Assembly: GCA_947627425.1 (NCBI GenBank)
Contig: CANQVZ010000002.1
Location: forward strand, 45,078 to 109,077
Length of the DNA stretch: 64,000 bases
Reading direction: 5' to 3'
DNA from: an uncultured Clostridia bacterium
GTDB lineage: Bacteria; Bacillota; Clostridia; Lachnospirales; CAG-274
Positions 24,701 to 32,468 of the stretch are shown piece by piece. The notes under the pieces are model-generated. The model had not been told where the DNA came from, made no database searches, and saw nothing but the letters and a program-made list of their open reading frames with translations. The translations under genes were made by a program, and so were the position numbers. The first letter of the stretch is position 1. Every line of letters starts with the position of its first letter.

Positions 24701-25867
24701 ATGGGATTAATTAAAGCAGCGGCAGGTTCTCTCGGCGGTGAGCTTGCGGATCAATGGAAGGAATACATCTATTGCGACGCAATGGACGGCGACACTCTTA
24801 TGCAGAAGGGCGTCAAGAAAACGAACGACAGAAGCTCCAACACAAAGGGAAATGACAACATCATAACAAACGGCAGCAGAGTAGCCGTAAATGAAGGACA
24901 GTTCATGCTTATAGTGGAGAACGGCAAAATTGTCGATTTTACATCGGAGGCAGGAGCTTACACCTATGACACGGGCACGGAGCCTTCGCTTTTCGACGCG
25001 GGATTTCAAGGGCTTAAGGACAGCTTTAATATGGTAGGAAAGCGTTTCACCTACGGTGGACAGCCTGAAAACGATCAAAGAGTCTACTTTGTAAACACAA
25101 AGGAAATAATGAACAACAAAATTGGCATAGGAGAGGTGCCTTTCAGAGATTCCGAGTTTGGTTTTACCGTTAAAATACAGGGCTACGGCAATTATTCCTA
25201 CAGAATAACAGATCCCGTTATGTTCTATACCAATGTATGTGCAAATGTCGAGAATAGCTTCAAAAAATCAGCCATTGACGAACAGCTCAAGGCGGAGGTA
25301 CAGTCCTCATTACAGCCCGCACTCGGTAAAATTGCGCTCAAGGGCATAGCCTATGACCAGCTCCCTCTCTACACAAAGGAAATAGCGGCAGAGCTTAACA
25401 CAGAGCTTTCGGATGACTGGACAAAGCTTAGGGGAATATCCGTAGTTTCCGTTGCCTTTGCGTCAATAACCGTTGACAAGGAAAGCGCCGACAAGATAGC
25501 ACAGTTCCAGGAGTCCAGAGTATATACCAATCCTCAGATGATGGGCGCAAGACTTGGCTCTGCTCAGGCAACTGCTATGGAAAATGCGGCTGAAAACCCC
25601 AACGGTGCAATGGGTGGTTTTGTAGGCATGGGAATGGCTATGAATGCAGGCGGAACAAATGCGGCACAGATGTTTGCTATGGGCAATAACGCGCCTCAGC
25701 AGCAGAATACCGCTACGGGCTGGAAATGCGAGTGCGGCGCGGAGAACACGGGAAAATTCTGTTCCGAGTGCGGAAAGCCAAAGCCCGGAACCGACAAATG
25801 GACCTGTGAATGTGGCGCGGAGAACACAGGTAAATTCTGCTCGGAGTGCGGAAAGCCCAGACCGTAA
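24701..25867 (+). CDS. SPFH-domain protein with two C-terminal zinc ribbons (YdjI-like)
   Basis: 388 aa of the YdjI-like SPFH (virion core protein-like) group. Residues 1-280 are the SPFH/band-7 fold (VNEGQFMLIVENGKIVDFT, AQFQESRVYTNPQMMGA); a Gly/Ala/Met-rich linker follows; the tail holds two nearly identical zinc ribbons, each CECGAENTGKFCSECGKP, separated by seven residues. In Bacillus subtilis the YdjGHI proteins form a membrane-associated stress complex with PspA. Here the next gene encodes a membrane protein with a zinc ribbon, giving a minimal two-gene version. ATG 24701 follows AAGGAGG. Confidence 0.85.
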   Translation: MGLIKAAAGSLGGELADQWKEYIYCDAMDGDTLMQKGVKKTNDRSSNTKGNDNIITNGSRVAVNEGQFMLIVENGKIVDFTSEAGAYTYDTGTEPSLFDAGFQGLKDSFNMVGKRFTYGGQPENDQRVYFVNTKEIMNNKIGIGEVPFRDSEFGFTVKIQGYGNYSYRITDPVMFYTNVCANVENSFKKSAIDEQLKAEVQSSLQPALGKIALKGIAYDQLPLYTKEIAAELNTELSDDWTKLRGISVVSVAFASITVDKESADKIAQFQESRVYTNPQMMGARLGSAQATAMENAAENPNGAMGGFVGMGMAMNAGGTNAAQMFAMGNNAPQQQNTATGWKCECGAENTGKFCSECGKPKPGTDKWTCECGAENTGKFCSECGKPRP

Positions 25868-25881
25868 GGAGGTATGAGTCA

Positions 25882-26850
25882 ATGGCTAAAAAAATACTTT
25901 TTATCTTTCTTTTGGTATTCTCTGTGATGGCTTTCCCCATTGCTTCCGATGCCGACCTCGGAAACTTCAATAATTACAGCTCCGATTCGGGCGGTTACAG
26001 CGGCGGAGGCTACAGCGGAAGCTATGGAGGCGGTTACAGTGGTTATGGCAGCTATGGCGGAGGAATACGCGTTGTTCCAAGCGGTGATTCCGACAGCTCG
26101 ATCATGGAGTTTGTACAAGCTTTAATAGTGGTTATTATTTTTGCTGCGATCATTATTTCCAATGCGAAGCGCAATAAAAACAAAAATACCGGAAATTCCG
26201 GAAAAACCGTACGCCAGGGCTACAATGTCATTGTTCCCGACCATACGGAGGAGATAGTTGCTGAAATACACAAGAACGATCCCGATTTCTCCTATGAGAA
26301 GTTTATAGGCTGGGTAAAGGAAGTGTTTGTTACGCTCCAGAATGCGTGGAGCAACAGATACTTTGAAAAGTGCAGACCCTTTGAAAAGGAGGAGCTTTAT
26401 GCTCAGCACATCTCTCAGATACAGGAATACAAGGATAAAGGCTGGATAAACAGGCTTGACAGACTCAATGTCAATCAGTCCTATCTCTTTAAATATACTC
26501 GTGACAGTGAGTATGAATATCTCACCGTTTATATTCAGTCCAGGATGTCCGACTATATCATAGACGAAAAGACAGGCAATGTCATAAAAGGCAGTCCCGA
26601 TGCCGAGTATGAAATGAAATATCTCTACACATTTATAAGAAAGAACGGTGTCAAGACTGACCCCGCCAAGAGCAACAATTCCGTTGTTGCCTGCCCGCAT
26701 TGCGGAGCTCCCACACAAATAACAAGCGCGGGCAAGTGTGAATACTGCGGCTTCATTGTAACTACGGGTGAGTATGATTGGGTACTCTCCAATATCGAGG
26801 CTATACACAACGAAACGGGCGTAGGAAAAGGCGGAGTGATTATAAGATAA
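25882..26850 (+). CDS. Membrane-anchored Tim44-like domain protein with zinc ribbon
   Basis: 322 aa. A signal-like hydrophobic N-terminus is followed by a Gly/Tyr/Ser-rich stretch (residues about 35-72, GGYSGGGYSGSYGGGYSGYG), a membrane helix (EFVQALIVVIIFAAIIISNA), a Tim44-like domain (about 115-260, FSYEKFIGWVKEVFVTLQNAWSNR) and a zinc ribbon (CPHCGAPTQ...CEYCGF). This resembles YdjH/YdjG-type partners of SPFH stress proteins. The Gly-Tyr repeat region resembles the secreted low-complexity segments of TPM-family proteins. ATG 25882 has AAGGAGG; it lies 14 bases after the SPFH gene, so co-transcribed. Confidence 0.75.
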   Translation: MAKKILFIFLLVFSVMAFPIASDADLGNFNNYSSDSGGYSGGGYSGSYGGGYSGYGSYGGGIRVVPSGDSDSSIMEFVQALIVVIIFAAIIISNAKRNKNKNTGNSGKTVRQGYNVIVPDHTEEIVAEIHKNDPDFSYEKFIGWVKEVFVTLQNAWSNRYFEKCRPFEKEELYAQHISQIQEYKDKGWINRLDRLNVNQSYLFKYTRDSEYEYLTVYIQSRMSDYIIDEKTGNVIKGSPDAEYEMKYLYTFIRKNGVKTDPAKSNNSVVACPHCGAPTQITSAGKCEYCGFIVTTGEYDWVLSNIEAIHNETGVGKGGVIIR

Positions 26851-26861
26851 AATCAATACAA

Positions 26862-26894
26862 GCAAAAGCCTGTCTTTTGACGGGCTTTTGCAGT
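26862..26894 (+). terminator. Terminator before cas9
   Basis: A long stem (GCAAAAGCCTGTC / GACGGGCTTTTGC, one T.G pair) with a 4-nt loop but only a short T tail. It separates the SPFH pair from the cas operon; its right arm lies where a cas9 promoter -35 would be expected. Confidence 0.7.
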
Positions 26895-26926
26895 TTAAAA
26901 TACTATACAAAAGAAAGGAGTAAATT

Positions 26927-29900
26927 ATGGGAAAAATATTAGGACTCGACATTGGAATAAACAATGTAGGTTATGGAATAATAGACAGCGACAGCGGTGA
27001 AATAATAAAGTCAGGCGTAAGACTTTTTGAAGAAGCCAAAAGAAACGCAAATGAGGATCGTCGGGGCTTCAGATGTATAAGAAGACAGATAAGGAGAAGA
27101 CATCACAGGCTTGAAAGGATAAAGAAATGCTTTTCAAAGTATGGACTTCCTGTTGATGCGGTAAGTACAAATCCATATGAATTAAGGCGAAAAACAATTT
27201 ATGAGCGTGCAGAGCTTTGGGAGGTATCTGCTGCGCTTCTTCACATTGCCAAGAGAAGAGGCTCGGTTCTTGATGTTCCCGAAGAACCCTCTGCCGACAC
27301 CAACGGATTTTCAACTAAAGAGCAGATAATGGAAAACGACAAGGCATTAAATAATAAGTATGTATGTGAGGTACAGCTTGAATGGCTGAGAGACAGAAAC
27401 AAAATAAGAGGACATGAAAATGTATTTCGTCTTGCTGACTATGTTAAAGAAGCAGAGGCAATACTGAACAACCAAAGACAATACCACAATGAAATTTCGG
27501 ATGATTTTATTAAAGAGTACCTTGACATAATGCAATCTCGCAGAATGTACTATGACGGACCCGGTTCGGAAAAATCTCCCACTCCGTACGGACAGTTTTT
27601 TTATGATGAGCAGGGCAAGCTTCAGCACATAGGTATGATCGAGAAAATGAGGGGAAAGTGTACATTTTTTCCGAATGAGCCAAGAATTGCCAAAATGACT
27701 TACACCGCCGACTTATTCAATTTGCTCAACGACCTCAATAATATAAGATTTAATGGCAATAAATTGTCATTTGAGGATAAACAATACCTTGTTTCGGAAT
27801 ATGTAGATAAAGGGAAAAATATCACGCCCAACATAATTACAAAATATATTAAGTCAAAATATAAAGATGATATGGATGATGAAATAGATGAACATACTAT
27901 TTCGGGCTTCAGAATGGATCTAAAAAATCAAAAGCCCATGATAACCGAGTTCAAGGGATTCAAAATATTAAAAAAATATATAGACAGCGAGGCTCTTCCG
28001 ACATTTTTATATGAAGATAAGGCTATAGCAGATGAAATTATAGAAATTCTGACATCTTACAAGGATATAAAAAATCGTGAAGAAAAGCTCCGCGCCTTGT
28101 TGAGCAAATCTCTGAACGATGAAGATATGAAAAACACTATCGAAGTTTTGTCGGAGGATACCAAGTTCAAGGAATATCATTCGCTGTCAAGAGCTGCGAT
28201 AGAGTGTATTTTGGACGACTTATGGCACACAAATGACAATCAGATGCAGCTTTTCACAGAAAAGGGCTTTTTCGAGACCAAAAGCAAGGCAAATAAAGGC
28301 AAGAATATCGTGTTTGACGATACCGCAATATTGAGTACTGTTGCCAAAAGAGCCCATAGAGAAGCTATAAAAATTATAAATAAAGTCAGAGAATTATACG
28401 GAGAATTAGATGGAATTTCCATTGAAATGGCAAGAGAAAAGAATTCCGAAGATTTGAAAGATATGTATAAAAATATGCAGAAGCAGCAGGGTGAACTCGA
28501 AAGCTATGTCAAGGAGCAATTCCGGGAAAGCGACCTGAGCAGGCTTGCGCTCACCTCTAAACAGTGGCTCGCTATCAAACTTTTAAGACAGCAGGATGGA
28601 AAGTGCATATACTCGCATAATCCTATAAATATCTATGATATTAAGGAAAATTTCAGAAGGTTTGAAATAGACCATATTATACCTCTTTCACTGTCTTTTG
28701 ATGACAGCCTGAACAATAAGGTGCTTTGTTACAGAGAGGAAAATCAGGCAAAAGGGCAGAGAACACCTTTTGAGTATTATTCATCCGGAAAAGCTAAAAT
28801 AAGCTACACGGAGTTCAAAACGGAAGTTCTTAGGCTTTATAAAGGCAACAAGAGTAAGCTTAATAATCTGCTTGAAGAAAGAGATATAAAATTCAACGAT
28901 GAGCTTCAAAAGCAATTTATAAACAGAAATCTTGTTGACACAAGATATGCTGCCAGAAGCCTCATGTCTACTCTGAAGGATTATTTTAAGGCAAACAATA
29001 TAGACACAAAGGTATACAGCATAAGGGGCAGCTTTACCAATTCATTCAGAAAGGCATCGGGAATAAAAAAGGACAGAGACGAATCCTATGCTCATCACGC
29101 TATCGACGCTCTTATTGTAGCAAGTATGGCAAAACGCATTCCTTCATTCAGCCAGATCAGGAAATATGCCAGCAATGACAATGGAGATATATTTGACAAG
29201 GAAACAGGAGAGATTTTTGCCGATAAGACATATTTTGATAACATAACTCTCCGTTACATACATGAGCTTTCATCTTATGACAATATATGTTATTCCCATA
29301 AGGTCGACAGAAAGGTCAATAGGGCGATTATTGGTAAACAAACAATTTATGGCACAAGGACAAAGGACAATGACGAATACATAATAAATAAATATTCAGA
29401 CATATACAGCCTTGATAAGAAATCCTGTACGGAGCTTATAAAGAAATTGAAGGATACTCCGGATAAGTTCCTTATTTATGTGAATAACAGGGAAGTCTAT
29501 GAACTTATTATGCGTATAATTGACGAATATAAAGACGCAAATAATCCATTCTTGGCATATAAAAATGAATATGGCTATATTCTTAAAAATGGCAAGGTTC
29601 CCGTAAAGACTTTGAGATATTATGACAGAAAGCTGGGAACTTATAAGGATATATCAAATAAATATATAAATCCAAAAAATAAGGTAGTTATGCTTCAAAT
29701 GCAGTATATCAGAGTTGATATATATAAATGCGAGAAAGGCTATAGATTTGTTGCACTTCCTTATATGGAATTTTTGCCTAAAGGCAATAAGTATGTTATA
29801 AGCAAGGAAAGCTATGAAAGACTTAAAGCTGAGTCAAAGATAGATGATAAAGCTGAGTTTTGCTTTAGTCTGTATAAATTTGACGAATTTATGTACAAGA

Positions 29901-30130
29901 TTGCTGTAAAGAATGAGCTTGTTGAGAATGAAGCTATATTTATTGCTGTTTCAAACAGGCTCACAAACAAAATAGAAATCGACTTTGTTGATAAAAAGAA
30001 AAACGAACAGAAAGAAGGGATCAGAACTCTTGGCACATTTAAAGATATAGTGAAAATTAATACTGATGTCCTCGGCAATAAATATTATATAAAAAAAGAA
30101 AAAGGTCCAAAATTATCTTTACAAGAATAA
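26927..30130 (+). CDS. cas9: Compact Cas9 endonuclease (type II-A, SaCas9/St1Cas9-like)
   Basis: RNA-guided DNA endonuclease, 1067 aa. RuvC-I LGLDIGINNVGYGIID (catalytic D8); Arg-rich bridge helix (about 44-68); REC lobe with YYDGPGSEKSPTPYG, GKCTFFPNEPR and YTADLFNLLNDLNNIR, features of the S. aureus/S. thermophilus CRISPR1 clade; RuvC-II ISIEMAREKN (E500); HNH with CIYSHNPI and FEIDHIIPLS (D582, H583) and QRTPFEYY; RuvC-III AHHAIDALIVAS (H723, D727); C-terminal PAM-interacting region ending TDVLGNKYYIKK, aligning end to end with SaCas9 from memory. All nuclease residues are present. AAAGGAG precedes ATG 26927. No clear cas9 promoter was found in the 76-bp gap. Confidence 0.97.
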   Translation: MGKILGLDIGINNVGYGIIDSDSGEIIKSGVRLFEEAKRNANEDRRGFRCIRRQIRRRHHRLERIKKCFSKYGLPVDAVSTNPYELRRKTIYERAELWEVSAALLHIAKRRGSVLDVPEEPSADTNGFSTKEQIMENDKALNNKYVCEVQLEWLRDRNKIRGHENVFRLADYVKEAEAILNNQRQYHNEISDDFIKEYLDIMQSRRMYYDGPGSEKSPTPYGQFFYDEQGKLQHIGMIEKMRGKCTFFPNEPRIAKMTYTADLFNLLNDLNNIRFNGNKLSFEDKQYLVSEYVDKGKNITPNIITKYIKSKYKDDMDDEIDEHTISGFRMDLKNQKPMITEFKGFKILKKYIDSEALPTFLYEDKAIADEIIEILTSYKDIKNREEKLRALLSKSLNDEDMKNTIEVLSEDTKFKEYHSLSRAAIECILDDLWHTNDNQMQLFTEKGFFETKSKANKGKNIVFDDTAILSTVAKRAHREAIKIINKVRELYGELDGISIEMAREKNSEDLKDMYKNMQKQQGELESYVKEQFRESDLSRLALTSKQWLAIKLLRQQDGKCIYSHNPINIYDIKENFRRFEIDHIIPLSLSFDDSLNNKVLCYREENQAKGQRTPFEYYSSGKAKISYTEFKTEVLRLYKGNKSKLNNLLEERDIKFNDELQKQFINRNLVDTRYAARSLMSTLKDYFKANNIDTKVYSIRGSFTNSFRKASGIKKDRDESYAHHAIDALIVASMAKRIPSFSQIRKYASNDNGDIFDKETGEIFADKTYFDNITLRYIHELSSYDNICYSHKVDRKVNRAIIGKQTIYGTRTKDNDEYIINKYSDIYSLDKKSCTELIKKLKDTPDKFLIYVNNREVYELIMRIIDEYKDANNPFLAYKNEYGYILKNGKVPVKTLRYYDRKLGTYKDISNKYINPKNKVVMLQMQYIRVDIYKCEKGYRFVALPYMEFLPKGNKYVISKESYERLKAESKIDDKAEFCFSLYKFDEFMYKIAVKNELVENEAIFIAVSNRLTNKIEIDFVDKKKNEQKEGIRTLGTFKDIVKINTDVLGNKYYIKKEKGPKLSLQE

Positions 30131-30146
30131 AAAAGTATGCTATAAT
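30118..30146 (+). promoter_or_regulatory. tracrRNA promoter inside the cas9 3' end
   Basis: TTTACA (30118-30123, within the last cas9 codons), exactly 17 bp, then TATAAT (30141-30146), giving a start near 30153. Confidence 0.85.
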
Positions 30147-30152
30147 ATTATT

Positions 30153-30246
30153 GCAGTTTGAGAGAGACTGCTGCTATACCTAATTTTGGGATAACTACTA
30201 AAATAAGGGTTTATCCCGAACTCGCCCCTATTATTAGGGGCTTTTT
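30153..30246 (+). ncRNA. tracrRNA of the type II-A system
   Basis: About 94 nt, ends estimated. A small 5' hairpin (GCAGT / ACTGC with a GAGAG-containing loop) is followed by the anti-repeat: CTATACCTAATTTT (30174-30187) pairs with 14 bases of the CRISPR repeat 3' half, GGGATAAC forms the bulge, and TACTAAAAT (30196-30204) pairs with the repeat 5' end. The nexus AAGGGTTTATCCCGAACTC parallels AAGGCTTCATGCCGAAATC of the S. thermophilus CRISPR1 tracrRNA. A terminal hairpin GCCCCTA / TAGGGGC then TTTTT is the terminator. It lies between cas9 and cas1 on the coding strand. Confidence 0.93.
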
Positions 30247-30277
30247 CTATTTCTTATAAGGAGATGATTTTATGAGC

Positions 30278-30280
30278 TGA
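30278..30280 (+). other. In-frame TGA at codon 3 of cas1
   Basis: The ribosome site AAGGAG (30258-30263) and ATG 30272 are correctly spaced, but the frame reads M-S-stop-R-I-V-Y-I-E-K. Type II Cas1 proteins typically begin M-x-W-R-x-V, so TGA replaces the TGG Trp codon by one base change. Confidence 0.9.
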
Positions 30281-30310
30281 AGGATAGTATACATTGAAAA
30301 AGCTGACTCA

Positions 30311-31171
30311 ATGCAGCTTTATCTGGACAATCTACTTGTAAAAAGAGATAATGAGAAGGCAATTATACCCTTAAGTGACATTTTTAGCATAATAGTTGAT
30401 AAAAATGATGTGGGTATAACAGGCAGATTAATTAATAAGCTGGCTGAATACAGAATAAGTATTGTTTTTTGTGATGAAAAACATATGCCCTGCAATTATC
30501 TTATGGGACTTAATTCCTATTTTAAGACTTCGCAAGTATTGTTTGAACAGGTAAATTGGAGCATTGAAAATAAAGAGATTATTTGGCAAAAAATTGTTAA
30601 ACAAAAAATACATAATCAAAAGGAATTATTGAAGTATCTTGATCGTGATCAAAACGCAATAAATTATCTTGACTCATTTGAAAACACTGTAGAGATAGGA
30701 GATAAGACAAACAGGGAAGGTCTATCGGCAAAGGTTTATTTCAGGGCATTATTTGGTGATGAATTTATTAGAGATGTTGATAGCTTTTCGGGATATAATT
30801 CAGCGCTGAACTATGGATATTCCATATTGCGAAGTTGTGTTGCCAGACATATTGCAGGTAATGGGCTGCATCCATCGCTTGGAATATGGCACTCAAGCCG
30901 ATTTAATCAATTTAATCTTGCTGATGATTGCATGGAGATTTTCAGACCCATGATCGATATGTGGACTGTCTTAAATTTTGACAACGGTGTTATATTGGAC
31001 AGGCAGCATAAACTTGAGCTTGTAAATTGTATGAATAATAAAATCATTATAAATAAGGAAAAAAGAACACTCATCAATATTATCGGTATGTATGTATCTT
31101 CTTTAATAAAAGCCATGTCATCGGGCAATGAAAATGATCTTTTGTCTATGGATAATGCGATCTATATATAG
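30311..31171 (+). CDS. cas1: CRISPR integrase Cas1, type II, broken at its N-terminus
   Basis: Metal-dependent integrase that inserts new spacers with Cas2. The intact remainder is 286 aa from ATG 30311; the ancestral protein of 299 aa began at ATG 30272, which has the only good ribosome site, but codon 3 is TGA. Catalytic residues remain: Glu in NREGLSAKVYF, His in GIWHSSRFNQF and Glu in CMEIFRPM. Translation from 30311 would lose 13 residues of the first beta strand and has no visible ribosome site, so expression is probably low or lost. The 3' end overlaps cas2. Sequencing error or strain variation cannot be excluded. Confidence 0.9.
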   Translation: MQLYLDNLLVKRDNEKAIIPLSDIFSIIVDKNDVGITGRLINKLAEYRISIVFCDEKHMPCNYLMGLNSYFKTSQVLFEQVNWSIENKEIIWQKIVKQKIHNQKELLKYLDRDQNAINYLDSFENTVEIGDKTNREGLSAKVYFRALFGDEFIRDVDSFSGYNSALNYGYSILRSCVARHIAGNGLHPSLGIWHSSRFNQFNLADDCMEIFRPMIDMWTVLNFDNGVILDRQHKLELVNCMNNKIIINKEKRTLINIIGMYVSSLIKAMSSGNENDLLSMDNAIYI

Positions 31172-31484
31172 ATTTATGAGATTGATTCTAATGTTTGACT
31201 TGCCTATGACAGAAAAAGAAGATGTGAAAATTTATACTGATTTTAGAAAAAATTTATTAAATCAAGGTTACGTTATGCTCCAATATTCAATTTATGTCAA
31301 GTGTTATCCTAACAAAACCTCAGCTATGCAGGGTATGCAAAGAATTAAAAGTATTGTGCCCAACAAGGGAGCTGTAAGAGCAATAATAATAACCGAGGCA
31401 CAATATCAATCAATGGCAATATTGGTAGGAGGCAAAAGCTTTCAAGAGGACAACGTTACCTCTTGTCCGCTGACTGTATTATGA
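31155..31484 (+). CDS. cas2: CRISPR adaptation protein Cas2, type II
   Basis: Structural partner of Cas1 in spacer integration, ferredoxin-like fold. 109 aa from ATG 31155, which yields the classic type II start MRSIYRFMRLILMFDLP, with the conserved Asp in MFDLP; longer in-frame starts extend into cas1 and lack this pattern. Further family features are FRKNLLNQGYVMLQYSIYVK and NKGAVRAIIITEAQY. It overlaps cas1 by 17 bases and csn2 by four (ATGA), showing coupled translation. No strong ribosome site is present, so it depends on cas1 translation and may suffer from the cas1 nonsense codon. Confidence 0.93.
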   Translation: MRSIYRFMRLILMFDLPMTEKEDVKIYTDFRKNLLNQGYVMLQYSIYVKCYPNKTSAMQGMQRIKSIVPNKGAVRAIIITEAQYQSMAILVGGKSFQEDNVTSCPLTVL

Positions 31485-32434
31485 GGACACTTTCAATTTT
31501 AAAAGATAAAGAGGAATATACACTTGCATTTTCAAAACTTACTATTTTACACGGATATAGCAATATTTGGTATGATATTGTAAATTGCATAAAAGAATTT
31601 TTTTATGGTAAAAATTCAGACACAAAGCTTTGTTTAGACACTGTTGCAATTAATAAAAAAGACTGGGAATGTATATTTTTGAGTTTCTCGGATTCAATAT
31701 CTTTTTCGGATAAACTCACATTAAAATCTCCTATATATTTAAAGCTTTTACAGCTTGTAAACGAAAATACAGATATTCTCGAATATACTATACTCCACAA
31801 TTCATGGTTCGATTTCTGTGATACGCTTACAGACATATTTAAAAATCAAATGAACAGTCTTGACTTAAATCTTAATTTACAATACAATGACATTCCTGTT
31901 TCTGCCATAGTTTCTAATCTTAAAATAGTGTCTGACCAAGATTTATTGTTTTTTGACAAAAGACTCATTCTTCTTAAATGGTTTTTATCTTCATCGCAGA
32001 CAAAATGCAGAATTATAATTATTGAATATCCCGAAATATATGCGGATAGTAAACAGTTGAATAATTTACTTGATATAATAAATCATAACAACAAAAATGA
32101 AACTTATTTTATTTTGATTTCGGGATATGAGTTTAAATGTGAATACTGCAAAAATATAATATTAAATGATTCAATCTTAAACGAATATTACATTAATTTG
32201 TTTTGTGACAAAGTCAAAGAAAGTTTACCGTTTATGTTCTATGAGTATGAGTTTACTTTTTCTGCAAAATTTCTGGTTGATTTTTTGAACAGCAGTTCCT
32301 TTTATTATGAATTTAACAAAAATAGTATAAAATGCCAATATATCATAATATATTTATGCAAAGCAATCGGAATCAATATTGAACTTGAATACATTAAAAA
32401 TAACGATGTGAAGGATTTTTATAATAATATTTGA
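31481..32434 (+). CDS. csn2: Csn2-like adaptation protein, long form
   Basis: Csn2 forms DNA-clamping tetramers required for spacer acquisition in type II-A. 317 aa, matching the long Csn2 variants found with St1-type Cas9 rather than the 220-aa S. pyogenes form. Assignment rests on position after cas2, length, and the hydrophobic stretch CRIIIIEYPEIYADSKQLNN followed by ETYFILISG, which fits the degenerate ATPase core. No Walker A is seen, as usual for Csn2. ATG 31481 overlaps the cas2 stop. The gene is very AT-rich compared with its chromosomal neighbours, suggesting transfer. Confidence 0.72.
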   Translation: MRTLSILKDKEEYTLAFSKLTILHGYSNIWYDIVNCIKEFFYGKNSDTKLCLDTVAINKKDWECIFLSFSDSISFSDKLTLKSPIYLKLLQLVNENTDILEYTILHNSWFDFCDTLTDIFKNQMNSLDLNLNLQYNDIPVSAIVSNLKIVSDQDLLFFDKRLILLKWFLSSSQTKCRIIIIEYPEIYADSKQLNNLLDIINHNNKNETYFILISGYEFKCEYCKNIILNDSILNEYYINLFCDKVKESLPFMFYEYEFTFSAKFLVDFLNSSSFYYEFNKNSIKCQYIIIYLCKAIGINIELEYIKNNDVKDFYNNI

Positions 32435-32459
32435 TTTTTCTGTCTTTATGATGTATAAT
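32431..32459 (+). promoter_or_regulatory. CRISPR array promoter overlapping the csn2 stop
   Basis: TTGATT (32431-32436, covering the csn2 TGA), 17-bp spacer, TATAAT (32454-32459). Transcription would begin about two bases before the first repeat. Confidence 0.75.
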
Positions 32460-32462
32460 AAG

Positions 32463-32468
32463 TTTGAG
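32463..32468 (+). promoter_or_regulatory. Leader-anchoring sequence TTTGAG
   Basis: The six bases directly before repeat 1 are TTTGAG, the same as the leader-end motif (ATTTGAG) that guides spacer integration in S. thermophilus CRISPR1-type II-A loci. Confidence 0.7.

Noticed and set aside
30150..30175. Long-form tracrRNA acting as a natural single guide
   Set aside because: That would need a repeat-like sense segment upstream of the anti-repeat. The upstream segment here is anti-repeat-like (GAGAGAG), so it does not fit.
30278..30280. UGA decoded as Trp or selenocysteine in cas1
   Set aside because: Many genes here end in TGA (cas2, csn2, pfp, rhomboid-region genes) and no SECIS-like hairpin follows the codon, so reassignment is not supported.
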